This document shows, in pieces, positions 52,179 to 60,454 of a DNA stretch of 64,000 nucleotides. Under the pieces are notes generated by a model that ran no database searches, had not been told where the DNA came from, and saw only the letters and a program-made list of their open reading frames with translations. The position numbers were made by a program, and so were the translations under genes. Origin of the DNA: Belliella pelovolcani (GTDB taxonomy: Bacteria > Bacteroidota > Bacteroidia > Cytophagales > Cyclobacteriaceae); assembly GCF_900156785.1 (NCBI RefSeq), contig NZ_FTOP01000004.1, positions 186,001 through 250,000 on the forward strand. The letters run 5' to 3'. How positions within the stretch are numbered: position 1 is the first letter of the stretch; every line of letters starts with the position of its first letter.

Positions 52179-53996
52179 ATGATACCCAAATTTATCAAAA
52201 ACCTAGTTTTTACGTTTCTCACCCTTTCAATTAGCGTCTTTGCCTTTGCTAATTCGACAATTGTTATCGAGCCAACGAGAGAAGACATGACACCCAAAAT
52301 CCGTGAGCTTATTGAAAACAGCAATGAAAAAGACCTAATCATTGAATTTAAAAAAGGATCATATAAGTTTTTGCCAGACTATGCTTCAGGCAAATATTTA
52401 AGCATTACAAATCACGGAAATGGATACAAAAAGATCATTTTCAATTTTGATAAATTCCGGTCAGTCACTATTCAAGGTAATGAATCTGAATTCATCTTTC
52501 ATGGTCAAGCTATGCCATTCTTTTTCGAGAGCTGCGAAAGTGTAAATATCAGTGGAATAACCATTGACTGGGATATTCCATTTACATTCCTAGGTGAAGT
52601 GATAGCTGTCAATGAAGAAGAGGGCTGGCGTGATATTAAACCCCGAAGGGAAGGTTTTTCATGGATCATTAAAAAAGGCAGGTTGGAGTTTCCAAATATT
52701 GATGGATTCAATTATACCTATCCAGGAAGTACATTAGCATTTGACCCGATCGAAAAAAGACCCATGCATGGTGCTTGGGATATCAATAGTAACCCAAGGT
52801 GGGTGGAAGAGTTGCCCAATGGAAATTTGAGATTCCATGAACATTTAAATCATTATCCACCTGTAGGTTCACTGCTTAGCTCCAAAGGTGATCGCGAAAA
52901 TGACCGGTATGCTCCAGCTTTTGAGTTCAAAACATCCTCAAGTATCATTTTAGAAAATATCACTATTCACCATGCCTTAGGTATGGGATTTTTATTTGAA
53001 CGCTCTGAAAATATCCAAATTCTAAATAGCGGAGTGCATTTAAGAGAAGGTTCCAACAGAGTCATTTCCTCCACAGCCGATGCAACCCATTTTGCCAATT
53101 GCAAAGGATCCATTTTGATTGAAAATTGCAGGTTTGAAAACATGCTTGACGATGGTACCAACGTACGTGGAACTTATGTGGTAATCGACAAGATCATCGA
53201 TAATAAAACTGTATTAACCAAATTCATGCACTTCGAGCAAATGGGTTTTGAATTTGCCGCCCCATCTGACGAGGTTTGGTTTATCAAGCAGCCCTCTCCT
53301 GAGCGAAGTGAAACAGCTATCGTCAGTCAAGTAAGAACCATCAACGAGCAATTCACTGAACTTAGCTTCACTACTAATATTCCAGCAGGATTGCAGCCTG
53401 GGGATATTTTAGAAAATAAGACCTGGAATCCAGAATTCACCATGCGAGGCTGCACAATCAGAAATCACCGCGCAAGAAATATTGTTCTCAAAACTCCTTT
53501 GAAAACGATTATTGAAAACAACTACTTCTCATCTATGATGTCTTCTGTATTCTTTAGAGGAGAAACGTTCTTTTGGTTTGAATCTGGAGGAGTAACGGAT
53601 GTGTTGATCCAAAACAATACTTTTGAATACTGTGCATATAGCGGAGCTGAACATGCTGTTCTAAACATCACACCAAGATTAGGTAAATCATTTGATCAGG
53701 AGCAGTTATATGATCGTAATATTAGATTTGAGAATAACACCATACATACATTTGGAAATAGAATCGTCATGGCTGATAGGGTAGATGGATTAATAATTCA
53801 AGGGAATAAAATTGTGAAAATCGATCAAGGTCCTAATCTTTATCCTGATGCTCCAATGATAGAACTAACAAACTCTCAAAACATTAGCATAGAAGGTAAT
53901 AGTTATGAAGGCGAATCTATCAAAGCCGTAAAACCAGATGAAAAAAGCTCAAAAACCTTAAAAATTGAAAATAATAAAGGGTTTAATGAAAAGTAA
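52179..53996 (+). CDS. GH110-like alpha-1,3-galactosidase (right-handed beta-helix)
   Basis: This 605-residue exported protein has a signal peptide (cleavage near AFAN, residue 25) and a parallel beta-helix. GH110-like landmarks are SEFIFHGQAMPFFF (about 100), ADATHFANCKGSILIENCRFE (Asp301) and MLDDGTNVRGTYV (Asp324, Asp325). The 23-residue spacing from Asp301 to the Asp pair agrees with the catalytic aspartates known in this family. GH110 enzymes cleave alpha-1,3-galactose from blood-group B antigens or lambda-carrageenan fragments. The neighbouring S1 sulfatase points to a sulfated galactan, but this is inferred. Confidence 0.75.
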   Translation: MIPKFIKNLVFTFLTLSISVFAFANSTIVIEPTREDMTPKIRELIENSNEKDLIIEFKKGSYKFLPDYASGKYLSITNHGNGYKKIIFNFDKFRSVTIQGNESEFIFHGQAMPFFFESCESVNISGITIDWDIPFTFLGEVIAVNEEEGWRDIKPRREGFSWIIKKGRLEFPNIDGFNYTYPGSTLAFDPIEKRPMHGAWDINSNPRWVEELPNGNLRFHEHLNHYPPVGSLLSSKGDRENDRYAPAFEFKTSSSIILENITIHHALGMGFLFERSENIQILNSGVHLREGSNRVISSTADATHFANCKGSILIENCRFENMLDDGTNVRGTYVVIDKIIDNKTVLTKFMHFEQMGFEFAAPSDEVWFIKQPSPERSETAIVSQVRTINEQFTELSFTTNIPAGLQPGDILENKTWNPEFTMRGCTIRNHRARNIVLKTPLKTIIENNYFSSMMSSVFFRGETFFWFESGGVTDVLIQNNTFEYCAYSGAEHAVLNITPRLGKSFDQEQLYDRNIRFENNTIHTFGNRIVMADRVDGLIIQGNKIVKIDQGPNLYPDAPMIELTNSQNISIEGNSYEGESIKAVKPDEKSSKTLKIENNKGFNEK

Positions 53997-54057
53997 ATAT
54001 GAGAATCCGCGAAGTTGCACGTTCAGAAAAAAGAGGCTTTATATCATGCGGATACTC

Positions 54058-54085
54058 GTCCACAGACAACAGCCCACAGCTTGTG
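54058..54085. repeat. Degenerate heptad-periodic intergenic repeat
   Basis: GTCCACA, GACAACA, GCCCACA and GCTTGTG lie end to end here. The stretch is GC-richer than the surroundings, between the GH110-like gene and the convergent regulator gene. Confidence 0.35.
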
Positions 54086-54166
54086 CGTGACGTAGTCAAC
54101 TGAAGGTGAAATCATACATTCTTCTATTAATTGTTTGGCTAATTGCAAGGAAGCGCATATACATAT

Positions 54167-54205
54167 ATAATCAAAAGGGGCTCTGTAGAAGCCCCTTTTG
54201 ATTAT
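54167..54205. terminator. Bidirectional terminator hairpin
   Basis: A perfect 16-bp inverted repeat (54167-54182 with 54190-54205) has a GGGGCT/AGCCCC core, an A-rich left arm base and a T-rich right arm base, and a 7-nt loop. It separates the convergent GH110-like and regulator genes. Confidence 0.85.
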
Positions 54206-54276
54206 CTAATTTATCACTCAATTTGATATCCTAAAGAAGATCGTTTTTAGAATCGACAAAGCAAAACTCACATTTT

Positions 54277-57200
54277 TCAATGATCAATCTCCTTGCTTTT
54301 TGACTTTAGGTTATTCAAGTACTCGGTTGCGGTGATGTTCATGATTTTCTTAAAGTTATTATTGAAACTACCATAATTGGTCATACCAATGGCGTTCATG
54401 ACTTCTTGTACCCTGTCACATCCTTGATCAAACATGCTGACGGCATGCTTGATTTTCGCCCGCACAATGATTTCCTTGCCCGTTTCACCTACTAGAGTTT
54501 TGAGCTTGCGATGAAGGTGCATTCTACTCAATCCTACTTCATTGGCGAGATCATTCACAGTAAAACTAGCATCTTCAAGGTTTTCTTCAATTACCTTATT
54601 CACATTTTGAAGCAAGCGCTGATCATAGGATGTATAATGGGTTCTAATATCGAAATCTAAATTATGTTCAAGTAGATACGATTTAAACCTATTCCTAGTC
54701 ACTAGAATATTTTCTACTTTCCTATGCAAAACTTCAGAGTCAAACGGTTTGGTGATGTAGTCCCATGCGCCAGCATCTAGGCCTTTTTTCTGCATTTCCA
54801 CATCCGTTTTAGCTGTGAGAAATAAGATCGGAATATGAGAAGTACCCTCATTTGATTTGAGAAGCTTACACATTTCAATACCATCCATGATTGGCATCAT
54901 AATATCACTGATAATGATATCAGGAAGCTTATTCTGCGCCATTTCAAAACCTTGTTCACCGTTATTAGATTCCAAGATTCCATAATCATGCTGCAAACTC
55001 AATTTCAAATAATTCCTTAAATCATGGTCATCTTCCACAATCAAAATTGTTTCCTCATTCACCGCTGTCTCTTCTTCAAAAAGAGTATCTGCATCGTTGT
55101 AAACCTCTGCAGTTTCATCAGTTAAATCAGTCTGATAATTTGAGTATCGTTCTTTTGAAATTGGAAGTTCTATGATAAACTTCGCTCCACCCAGCTTACT
55201 ATCTACCACCTCAATAGATCCACCATGGGCTTGAATAAGCTGCTGAGCTAAATGCAGACCTATTCCAGAAGAAGCTCGATCCTTTCCGTGATAAAACCGC
55301 TCAAATACCCGGTCTTTTTGCTCATCAGGAATTCCAGGACCACTATCGCTCACAGTTATGATGGCAATCAATTCTCCCTCAACTTCTTTGGACTTTAAAG
55401 ATATATTTATGGTGCCTCCCTGAGGCGTGTATTTGAAAGCGTTAGATAAGATATTATAAAACCCTTTTTCAAGGACATCTTGATCAAAAAATCCCACACA
55501 ATGATCAAGGTTTAATCTCAAATCAATTTTCTCGTGATTGACTTGCCATTCAAAAGATTGTAGGTAGTCACGAATGGTTTGTCTTAAATCCCTTTTTGTC
55601 ACCTTGATGAGGTTCAATCCTTCTGTTATTTTTCCTAAATCTAATAATTGATTGACTAAAAAATTCATTCGATTGATGTTTCTAGAGACAATTTGAAGGA
55701 ATACATTCTTTTGATCTGAATTAAGATCATGTTTGAACAAATCGTTAAAAGGAGCTAAAATCAAGGATAAAGGAGTTTTGAACTCGTGAGCTACATCCAC
55801 AAAAAACCTCAGCTGCTTTTCCCTAAGGGCATTATCTTGATTGATTTTGATTTGATCTAGCTGTATTTGATGATCTAATCTTTGCTTACTATGATAGAAA
55901 TAGATAAAAACAATAATAATCGATATCAATACTAAGGAATAAATCAAATATGCTATAGGGGTCTTCCATGGCGACGGAATAATACTGATCGGTAAGTATA
56001 TTGAATTCTCTGCCCAATTACCCTCATTATCTTCTGCTTGAATCTGTAAAACATAATTGCCTGGATCTAAATTGGAATACGAAATCAACCTATTTTCATT
56101 GGCATTGATCCATTTCTTATCGTAATTTTCTAGTCGATACCTAAACCTATTCTTTGTAATGCTGGAATAATCAGTTCCAGCAAATTCAAGGGAGAAATTG
56201 TTCTGGTTGTGATTTAATTCTAAAATTTCCGCTGAATTGATATTCTTATTTAAAATCACTGATCCAAATAGCTCTCTACCAGGCGTAACGAGTTCATTGT
56301 GGATTTTAAGATTAGACAATAGAATTTCAGGCTTTTTTAGTTTGGTGTTCAGTTTTTGAGGATTAATAAAATTCACCCCACTTGTTGTACCAAAGAAAAG
56401 TAAATCTCCGAGCTTACCTGAACCTTCTGTCATGCTACTCGATAGAAGACCATCGCCATAATCATATTTCATGATTTTACCTGACTCTGGTTTATACTGA
56501 ATTAGACCATGGGTATTTGAAAGCCAAAGGTCACCAATGTTGTCCTCCACAATGCTCACGATTTTCTTGTCTAAAATTCCATCAATTTCTACCTGCTCAA
56601 AAACTCTGGAATCTTGTTCTCTAACAAACAAACCAACATCTGAACCTAACCAAATGCTATTATTTTTATCTGTATGAAAAGCCCAAACTGAAGTATTGAA
56701 AATAGGGGAGTCATTCAAATCATATAATAATTCATCTTCAAGTCCCAAGAAATCTCCCTTTTCATCAAAATTGATTGCTATAAGGCCTTTTGAAATGGTA
56801 GCAACAAGTAATTGTTTACTATTTTTATCATAATGCATTCTAAAAACAGTATATTCTTCAAGTTCCTTAAGTGCTGCATGCTCTGCCCATACCAGTTGAT
56901 AATTATTGTTATCCTTAAAAACTATACCATTGCTGGTTCCTAAAAAAATGCGACCAAACTCATCTCTTTCTATTGATCTAATACCTTGAGATCTCCTATC
57001 TGCAATCACCCCATTCAAAGACACGCGTTGAAATCTTTTATCTCCATCATATATCAATAGGCCTTGATCCGAACAAACATAAAGTTTGTTATCAATTTCA
57101 GCCATCTGGTTGACATATTTGATATCGTATGGAATCAGTTTTTCGAATTTTTGAGTAGCCAAATCAAAATTGAACAATCCTTGATTATTAATCCCTATGT

Positions 57201-58254
57201 ATAAATCGTTTTCCTTCACATACAAATTCCTAATGTATGGTCTATTAAGGTCATTCAATTTTAATGAACTAAACCATGTCTTTTCAAGACTTGTAAAACA
57301 TAAACCATGTCGATTCCCAACCCATAAATTGTTTGATCGGTCAAAATAAAGAGATAAAACAATATTGCTCAATAAACTCCTATTATCTAATTGAGATGAA
57401 ACAAATTGATTGACAAAATTCAAAGAAGAATCCAATTGAATTAAACCACTTACTTCAGTTCCTACCCATAAGTTTCCCTGATTGTCTACTTCTAGTGATA
57501 GCACAGTTTCTTTGTCAACTAACTCAAGTTGATTCAAAAATCCACCTTTTTCTAAGTCAACAACTTGGTAAAGACCTGTCAATGATCCTACTATTATCTT
57601 TTCATTCACAATTTCCATACAGGTGACGGTTGCATTTGTAGGGTCTTTTATTTTCTTTAAGATTTCATTTTCTAACAAAAAAACACCTGAATCCCCCACA
57701 AAAAACTTGTTTCCATTGGCGTCCTCAGCAGAGGACTTAAAATGAATTTTTTTGGAAGATTGGATATACTCAAAATATGCTTCTTTCTCTTCATTCAATT
57801 GGAGTATCCCATTACTTGTGGCTGCATAGAATTTTTTATCATTAGACAGTAAAAAATCATAAACTGTCCCAGTACCTGCAGGGGTGGGAATACGTACAAA
57901 TTTCTCTTGCTGAAGAGAATAATATGAAACATGCCCTGCTTGAGTACCAATCCAAAGTCTCTTTTGGTCATCTTCTTTTAGTGAGCTAATTCTATTGTCG
58001 GGTAAACTTTCTGGATTGCCCGATACTCTGTGAAAGGACTGAACCCTTACGCCGTCAAACCTATTTAATCCATCAAAAGTCCCAATCCAAATAAATCCAA
58101 AACTATCTTGTACGATTGAGTTAACATCATTTTGGGACAACCCATTATCAACACTCAACTGCCTGAAGTAAAGCTCTTGTGCTGCGACACTACCAACGAG
58201 GAAAACAATTAACAATAGTGTCGATATAATATTTGTTATTTTGAGATTTTGCAT
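54277..58254 (-). CDS. Hybrid two-component system regulator (HTCS)
   Basis: This inner-membrane protein of about 1325 residues senses and regulates in one chain. It has a signal segment (MQNLKITNIISTLLLIVF), then periplasmic two-component propeller repeats (for example NDVNSIVQDSFGFIWIGT), a Y_Y_Y domain and a transmembrane segment. HisKA follows with His823 (VDVAHEFKTPLSL), then an ATPase domain, a receiver domain with Asp1117 (IISDIMMPIMDG) and a C-terminal AraC-type HTH. I start it at the ATG at 58254; the frame is open to 58305. It probably controls the flanking GH110, sulfatase and SusC/SusD genes. Confidence 0.92.
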   Translation of the reverse strand: MQNLKITNIISTLLLIVFLVGSVAAQELYFRQLSVDNGLSQNDVNSIVQDSFGFIWIGTFDGLNRFDGVRVQSFHRVSGNPESLPDNRISSLKEDDQKRLWIGTQAGHVSYYSLQQEKFVRIPTPAGTGTVYDFLLSNDKKFYAATSNGILQLNEEKEAYFEYIQSSKKIHFKSSAEDANGNKFFVGDSGVFLLENEILKKIKDPTNATVTCMEIVNEKIIVGSLTGLYQVVDLEKGGFLNQLELVDKETVLSLEVDNQGNLWVGTEVSGLIQLDSSLNFVNQFVSSQLDNRSLLSNIVLSLYFDRSNNLWVGNRHGLCFTSLEKTWFSSLKLNDLNRPYIRNLYVKENDLYIGINNQGLFNFDLATQKFEKLIPYDIKYVNQMAEIDNKLYVCSDQGLLIYDGDKRFQRVSLNGVIADRRSQGIRSIERDEFGRIFLGTSNGIVFKDNNNYQLVWAEHAALKELEEYTVFRMHYDKNSKQLLVATISKGLIAINFDEKGDFLGLEDELLYDLNDSPIFNTSVWAFHTDKNNSIWLGSDVGLFVREQDSRVFEQVEIDGILDKKIVSIVEDNIGDLWLSNTHGLIQYKPESGKIMKYDYGDGLLSSSMTEGSGKLGDLLFFGTTSGVNFINPQKLNTKLKKPEILLSNLKIHNELVTPGRELFGSVILNKNINSAEILELNHNQNNFSLEFAGTDYSSITKNRFRYRLENYDKKWINANENRLISYSNLDPGNYVLQIQAEDNEGNWAENSIYLPISIIPSPWKTPIAYLIYSLVLISIIIVFIYFYHSKQRLDHQIQLDQIKINQDNALREKQLRFFVDVAHEFKTPLSLILAPFNDLFKHDLNSDQKNVFLQIVSRNINRMNFLVNQLLDLGKITEGLNLIKVTKRDLRQTIRDYLQSFEWQVNHEKIDLRLNLDHCVGFFDQDVLEKGFYNILSNAFKYTPQGGTINISLKSKEVEGELIAIITVSDSGPGIPDEQKDRVFERFYHGKDRASSGIGLHLAQQLIQAHGGSIEVVDSKLGGAKFIIELPISKERYSNYQTDLTDETAEVYNDADTLFEEETAVNEETILIVEDDHDLRNYLKLSLQHDYGILESNNGEQGFEMAQNKLPDIIISDIMMPIMDGIEMCKLLKSNEGTSHIPILFLTAKTDVEMQKKGLDAGAWDYITKPFDSEVLHRKVENILVTRNRFKSYLLEHNLDFDIRTHYTSYDQRLLQNVNKVIEENLEDASFTVNDLANEVGLSRMHLHRKLKTLVGETGKEIIVRAKIKHAVSMFDQGCDRVQEVMNAIGMTNYGSFNNNFKKIMNITATEYLNNLKSKSKEIDH

Positions 58255-58328
58255 AAGACACTTCACTTTGATGATCATGATATAATAATATTCATTTAGA
58301 TCCATTTCTAAAGACTTTACATCAATTT

Positions 58329-58355
58329 GTTACAGACTTAAATCATAATGTTACA
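58329..58355 (+). promoter_or_regulatory. GTTACA direct repeat at 21-bp spacing
   Basis: GTTACA occurs at 58329-58334 and 58350-58355, 21 bp apart, between the divergent HTCS and sulfatase genes. A perfect -7 element (TACATTTG) starts 47 bp after the start of the second copy, one helical turn more than at the GH110 promoter. Confidence 0.6.
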
Positions 58356-58396
58356 TAGGGTAAAATCCAGCTAGGGAGATCCTATTTATCATTTTT

Positions 58397-58404
58397 TACA
58401 TTTG
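58397..58404 (+). promoter_or_regulatory. -7 element of the sulfatase gene
   Basis: TACATTTG is a perfect TAnnTTTG match about 50 nt before the sulfatase ATG at 58455. There is no clear -33 element, in keeping with an activated promoter. Confidence 0.45.
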
Positions 58405-58454
58405 CTGATACCCCATCAATTACTCAATAATTTAAAAAAATTAAATTCACAGCA

Positions 58455-60011
58455 ATGAAAAGTTACAGACATTATTTGATTTTTTCATTCATCATGGCCA
58501 TTGGTTGTAGCCAACCACATTCGAAAGTTGCATCTGATGATATTGGAGAAAAGCCAAATATCATCATCATTTACTTGGATGATTTGGGGTATGGTGATCT
58601 AAGTGCTTATGGTGCTACAGAATTTGAGACTCCTCAGATCGACAAATTGGCAAAAGAGGGAATGATGTTTACCAATGCATACGCAACTTCCGCTACTTGC
58701 ACACCTAGTAGATATGCCTTATTGACGGGTGTTTATCCTTGGAGAAATGATGATGCTAAAATTTTACCTGGTTCAGCACCATTATTAATTGAGATTGATC
58801 AGATGACAGTTCCAAAAATGCTAAAAAATGAAGGTTATAATACAGCCATCGTTGGTAAATGGCACCTAGGTCTTGGAGATGGTAATGTCAATTGGAACGA
58901 AAAAATAACCCCTGGCCCAAATGAAGTTGGTTTTGATTATGCCTTCATCATGGCAGCTACTCAGGACAGGGTACCTACTGTTTATATTGAAGATGGACAT
59001 GTGGTCGGACTTGATAAAGATGATCCGATACTTATCGACTATGACAAGAATTTTGAAGGAGAACCTACAGGAAAAGACAATCCTGAAATGCTCCGTATGA
59101 TGTGGCATCATGGCCATAATTCTAGCATCGTCAATGGCATCCCAAGGATTGGTTATATGAAAGGTGGGGAGAGTGCCAAATGGATTGATGAAGACATGGC
59201 TGATGAATTCTTAATAAAAGCAAAGGACTACATTAAAGTTAAAAGCAAAGACAGTAAGCCATTTTTCCTCTATTATGCAATGCAACAACCACATGTACCG
59301 AGAACTCCACATCCTCGATTTGAGGGGAAGTCAGGAATGGGGCCTAGGGGAGACGTGATTTTAGAAGCAGATTGGTGCGTGGGTGAATTGATGAAAACTT
59401 TAGAAGAAGAAGGAATATTGGAAAATACCCTTGTGATTTTCTCTTCTGACAATGGGCCTGTCTTGAATGATGGCTACTACGACGATGCAGTAGAAAAACT
59501 TGGTAATCATACACCTTGGGGACCCTTTAGAGGTGGTAAATATAGTCTTTTTGAAGCTGGTACAAGAATTCCTTTCATGACATATTGGAAGGGAAAGATC
59601 CAACCTGGAGTATCTGATGCTTTGATTTCCCAATTGGATATCTTAAGCTCTTTTGCAAGTATGGTTAGAAGTGAAGTCAAAACCGATGATAGCTTGAACT
59701 TGATAGATGTATTGATGGGAAAAAGTAATCAAGGAAGGGAAGATCTTATTCTAGAAGCTATCAGCCGCACGGCTTTGAGAAGTGGAGATTACGTGATGAT
59801 TCCACCTTATGATGGCCCTGCAGTCCTCGAATCAGTGAATATTGAGCTGGGGAATAACTCAGAATTTCAACTCTTCAATATCACCCAAGACAAAGGCCAA
59901 AAGAATAATCTTGCACAACAAGAAACTGAATTACTAGCAAAGCTGATCAAAAGATTTGAAGAACTTCGTGGAAGTTACAATCAAAACATTGAGAAAATAG
60001 AGCTTAAATAG
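58455..60011 (+). CDS. Family S1 sulfatase, lipoprotein
   Basis: This 518-residue protein has a lipobox at Cys18 (FIMAIGC). The formylglycine sulfatase motif C-T-P-S-R has Cys82 as the residue to be converted to formylglycine by a maturase, which is not encoded here. Metal ligands appear as YLDDLGYGD (Asp42/Asp43) and SSDNGP. It removes sulfate esters from a carbohydrate, probably before or during import by the SusC/SusD pair that follows. The exact subfamily cannot be assigned by eye. Confidence 0.93.
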   Translation: MKSYRHYLIFSFIMAIGCSQPHSKVASDDIGEKPNIIIIYLDDLGYGDLSAYGATEFETPQIDKLAKEGMMFTNAYATSATCTPSRYALLTGVYPWRNDDAKILPGSAPLLIEIDQMTVPKMLKNEGYNTAIVGKWHLGLGDGNVNWNEKITPGPNEVGFDYAFIMAATQDRVPTVYIEDGHVVGLDKDDPILIDYDKNFEGEPTGKDNPEMLRMMWHHGHNSSIVNGIPRIGYMKGGESAKWIDEDMADEFLIKAKDYIKVKSKDSKPFFLYYAMQQPHVPRTPHPRFEGKSGMGPRGDVILEADWCVGELMKTLEEEGILENTLVIFSSDNGPVLNDGYYDDAVEKLGNHTPWGPFRGGKYSLFEAGTRIPFMTYWKGKIQPGVSDALISQLDILSSFASMVRSEVKTDDSLNLIDVLMGKSNQGREDLILEAISRTALRSGDYVMIPPYDGPAVLESVNIELGNNSEFQLFNITQDKGQKNNLAQQETELLAKLIKRFEELRGSYNQNIEKIELK

Positions 60012-60026
60012 TCATTCACCCAAAAA

Positions 60027-60053
60027 AAGTCTGAAATATTATGCCTCAGACTT
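60027..60053 (+). terminator. Weak hairpin after the sulfatase gene
   Basis: AAGTCTGA pairs with TCAGACTT around an 11-nt loop. The T-tract is poor, so it may only slow polymerase. Confidence 0.4.
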
Positions 60054-60083
60054 CCTTCAATTCATAGATGACAAGTAAATCGT

Positions 60084-60160
60084 CGTAACACCCATAACTT
60101 ATTTTGTAACATTTTAGAAGAGTTAAGTTTTGTGTTACAAAAGTGGAGAGTCGTGTTACA
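60084..60160. promoter_or_regulatory. Two GTTACA pairs in inverted arrangement
   Basis: GTTACA at 60134-60139 and 60155-60160 (21-bp spacing) faces the SusC gene. On the minus strand GTTACA (60105-60110) and GTTACG (60084-60089) form a second pair, also at 21-bp spacing. The two pairs are separated by 23 bp. This doubled site is probably bound by the HTCS regulator. Confidence 0.6.
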
Positions 60161-60454
60161 AGATTTTTATCTATAGCGAATTGTAATAATTAAACTTACA
60201 TCAGGATTTAAAGGAAAAAGTTTTGGCTTCCAACCTTTTACACTTTGCCTTTATTCTAAGATTACTCTTGCTACAAATCTAATTGGACCAGGATAATAAA
60301 TTTCTTCAGAATGATCACTCAAAAATGAATCGCTTCTGGATACAATATCCTAAGTCCGTCTCAAAAACAAATTCAATTAGCAACCTAGATTGGTTTATTC
60401 CCATCTAAAAAACCACCTAAAATTAATAATAACCTAAAATAATCATGGAGTTCT

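Larger units (their letters stand above)
60012..60454. other. Promoter region of the SusC gene
   Basis: This 443-bp gap without coding potential holds a hairpin after the sulfatase gene (60027-60053) and two GTTACA pairs (60084-60110 inverted, 60134-60160 direct), described separately. A perfect TAnnTTTG was not found. Confidence 0.45.
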
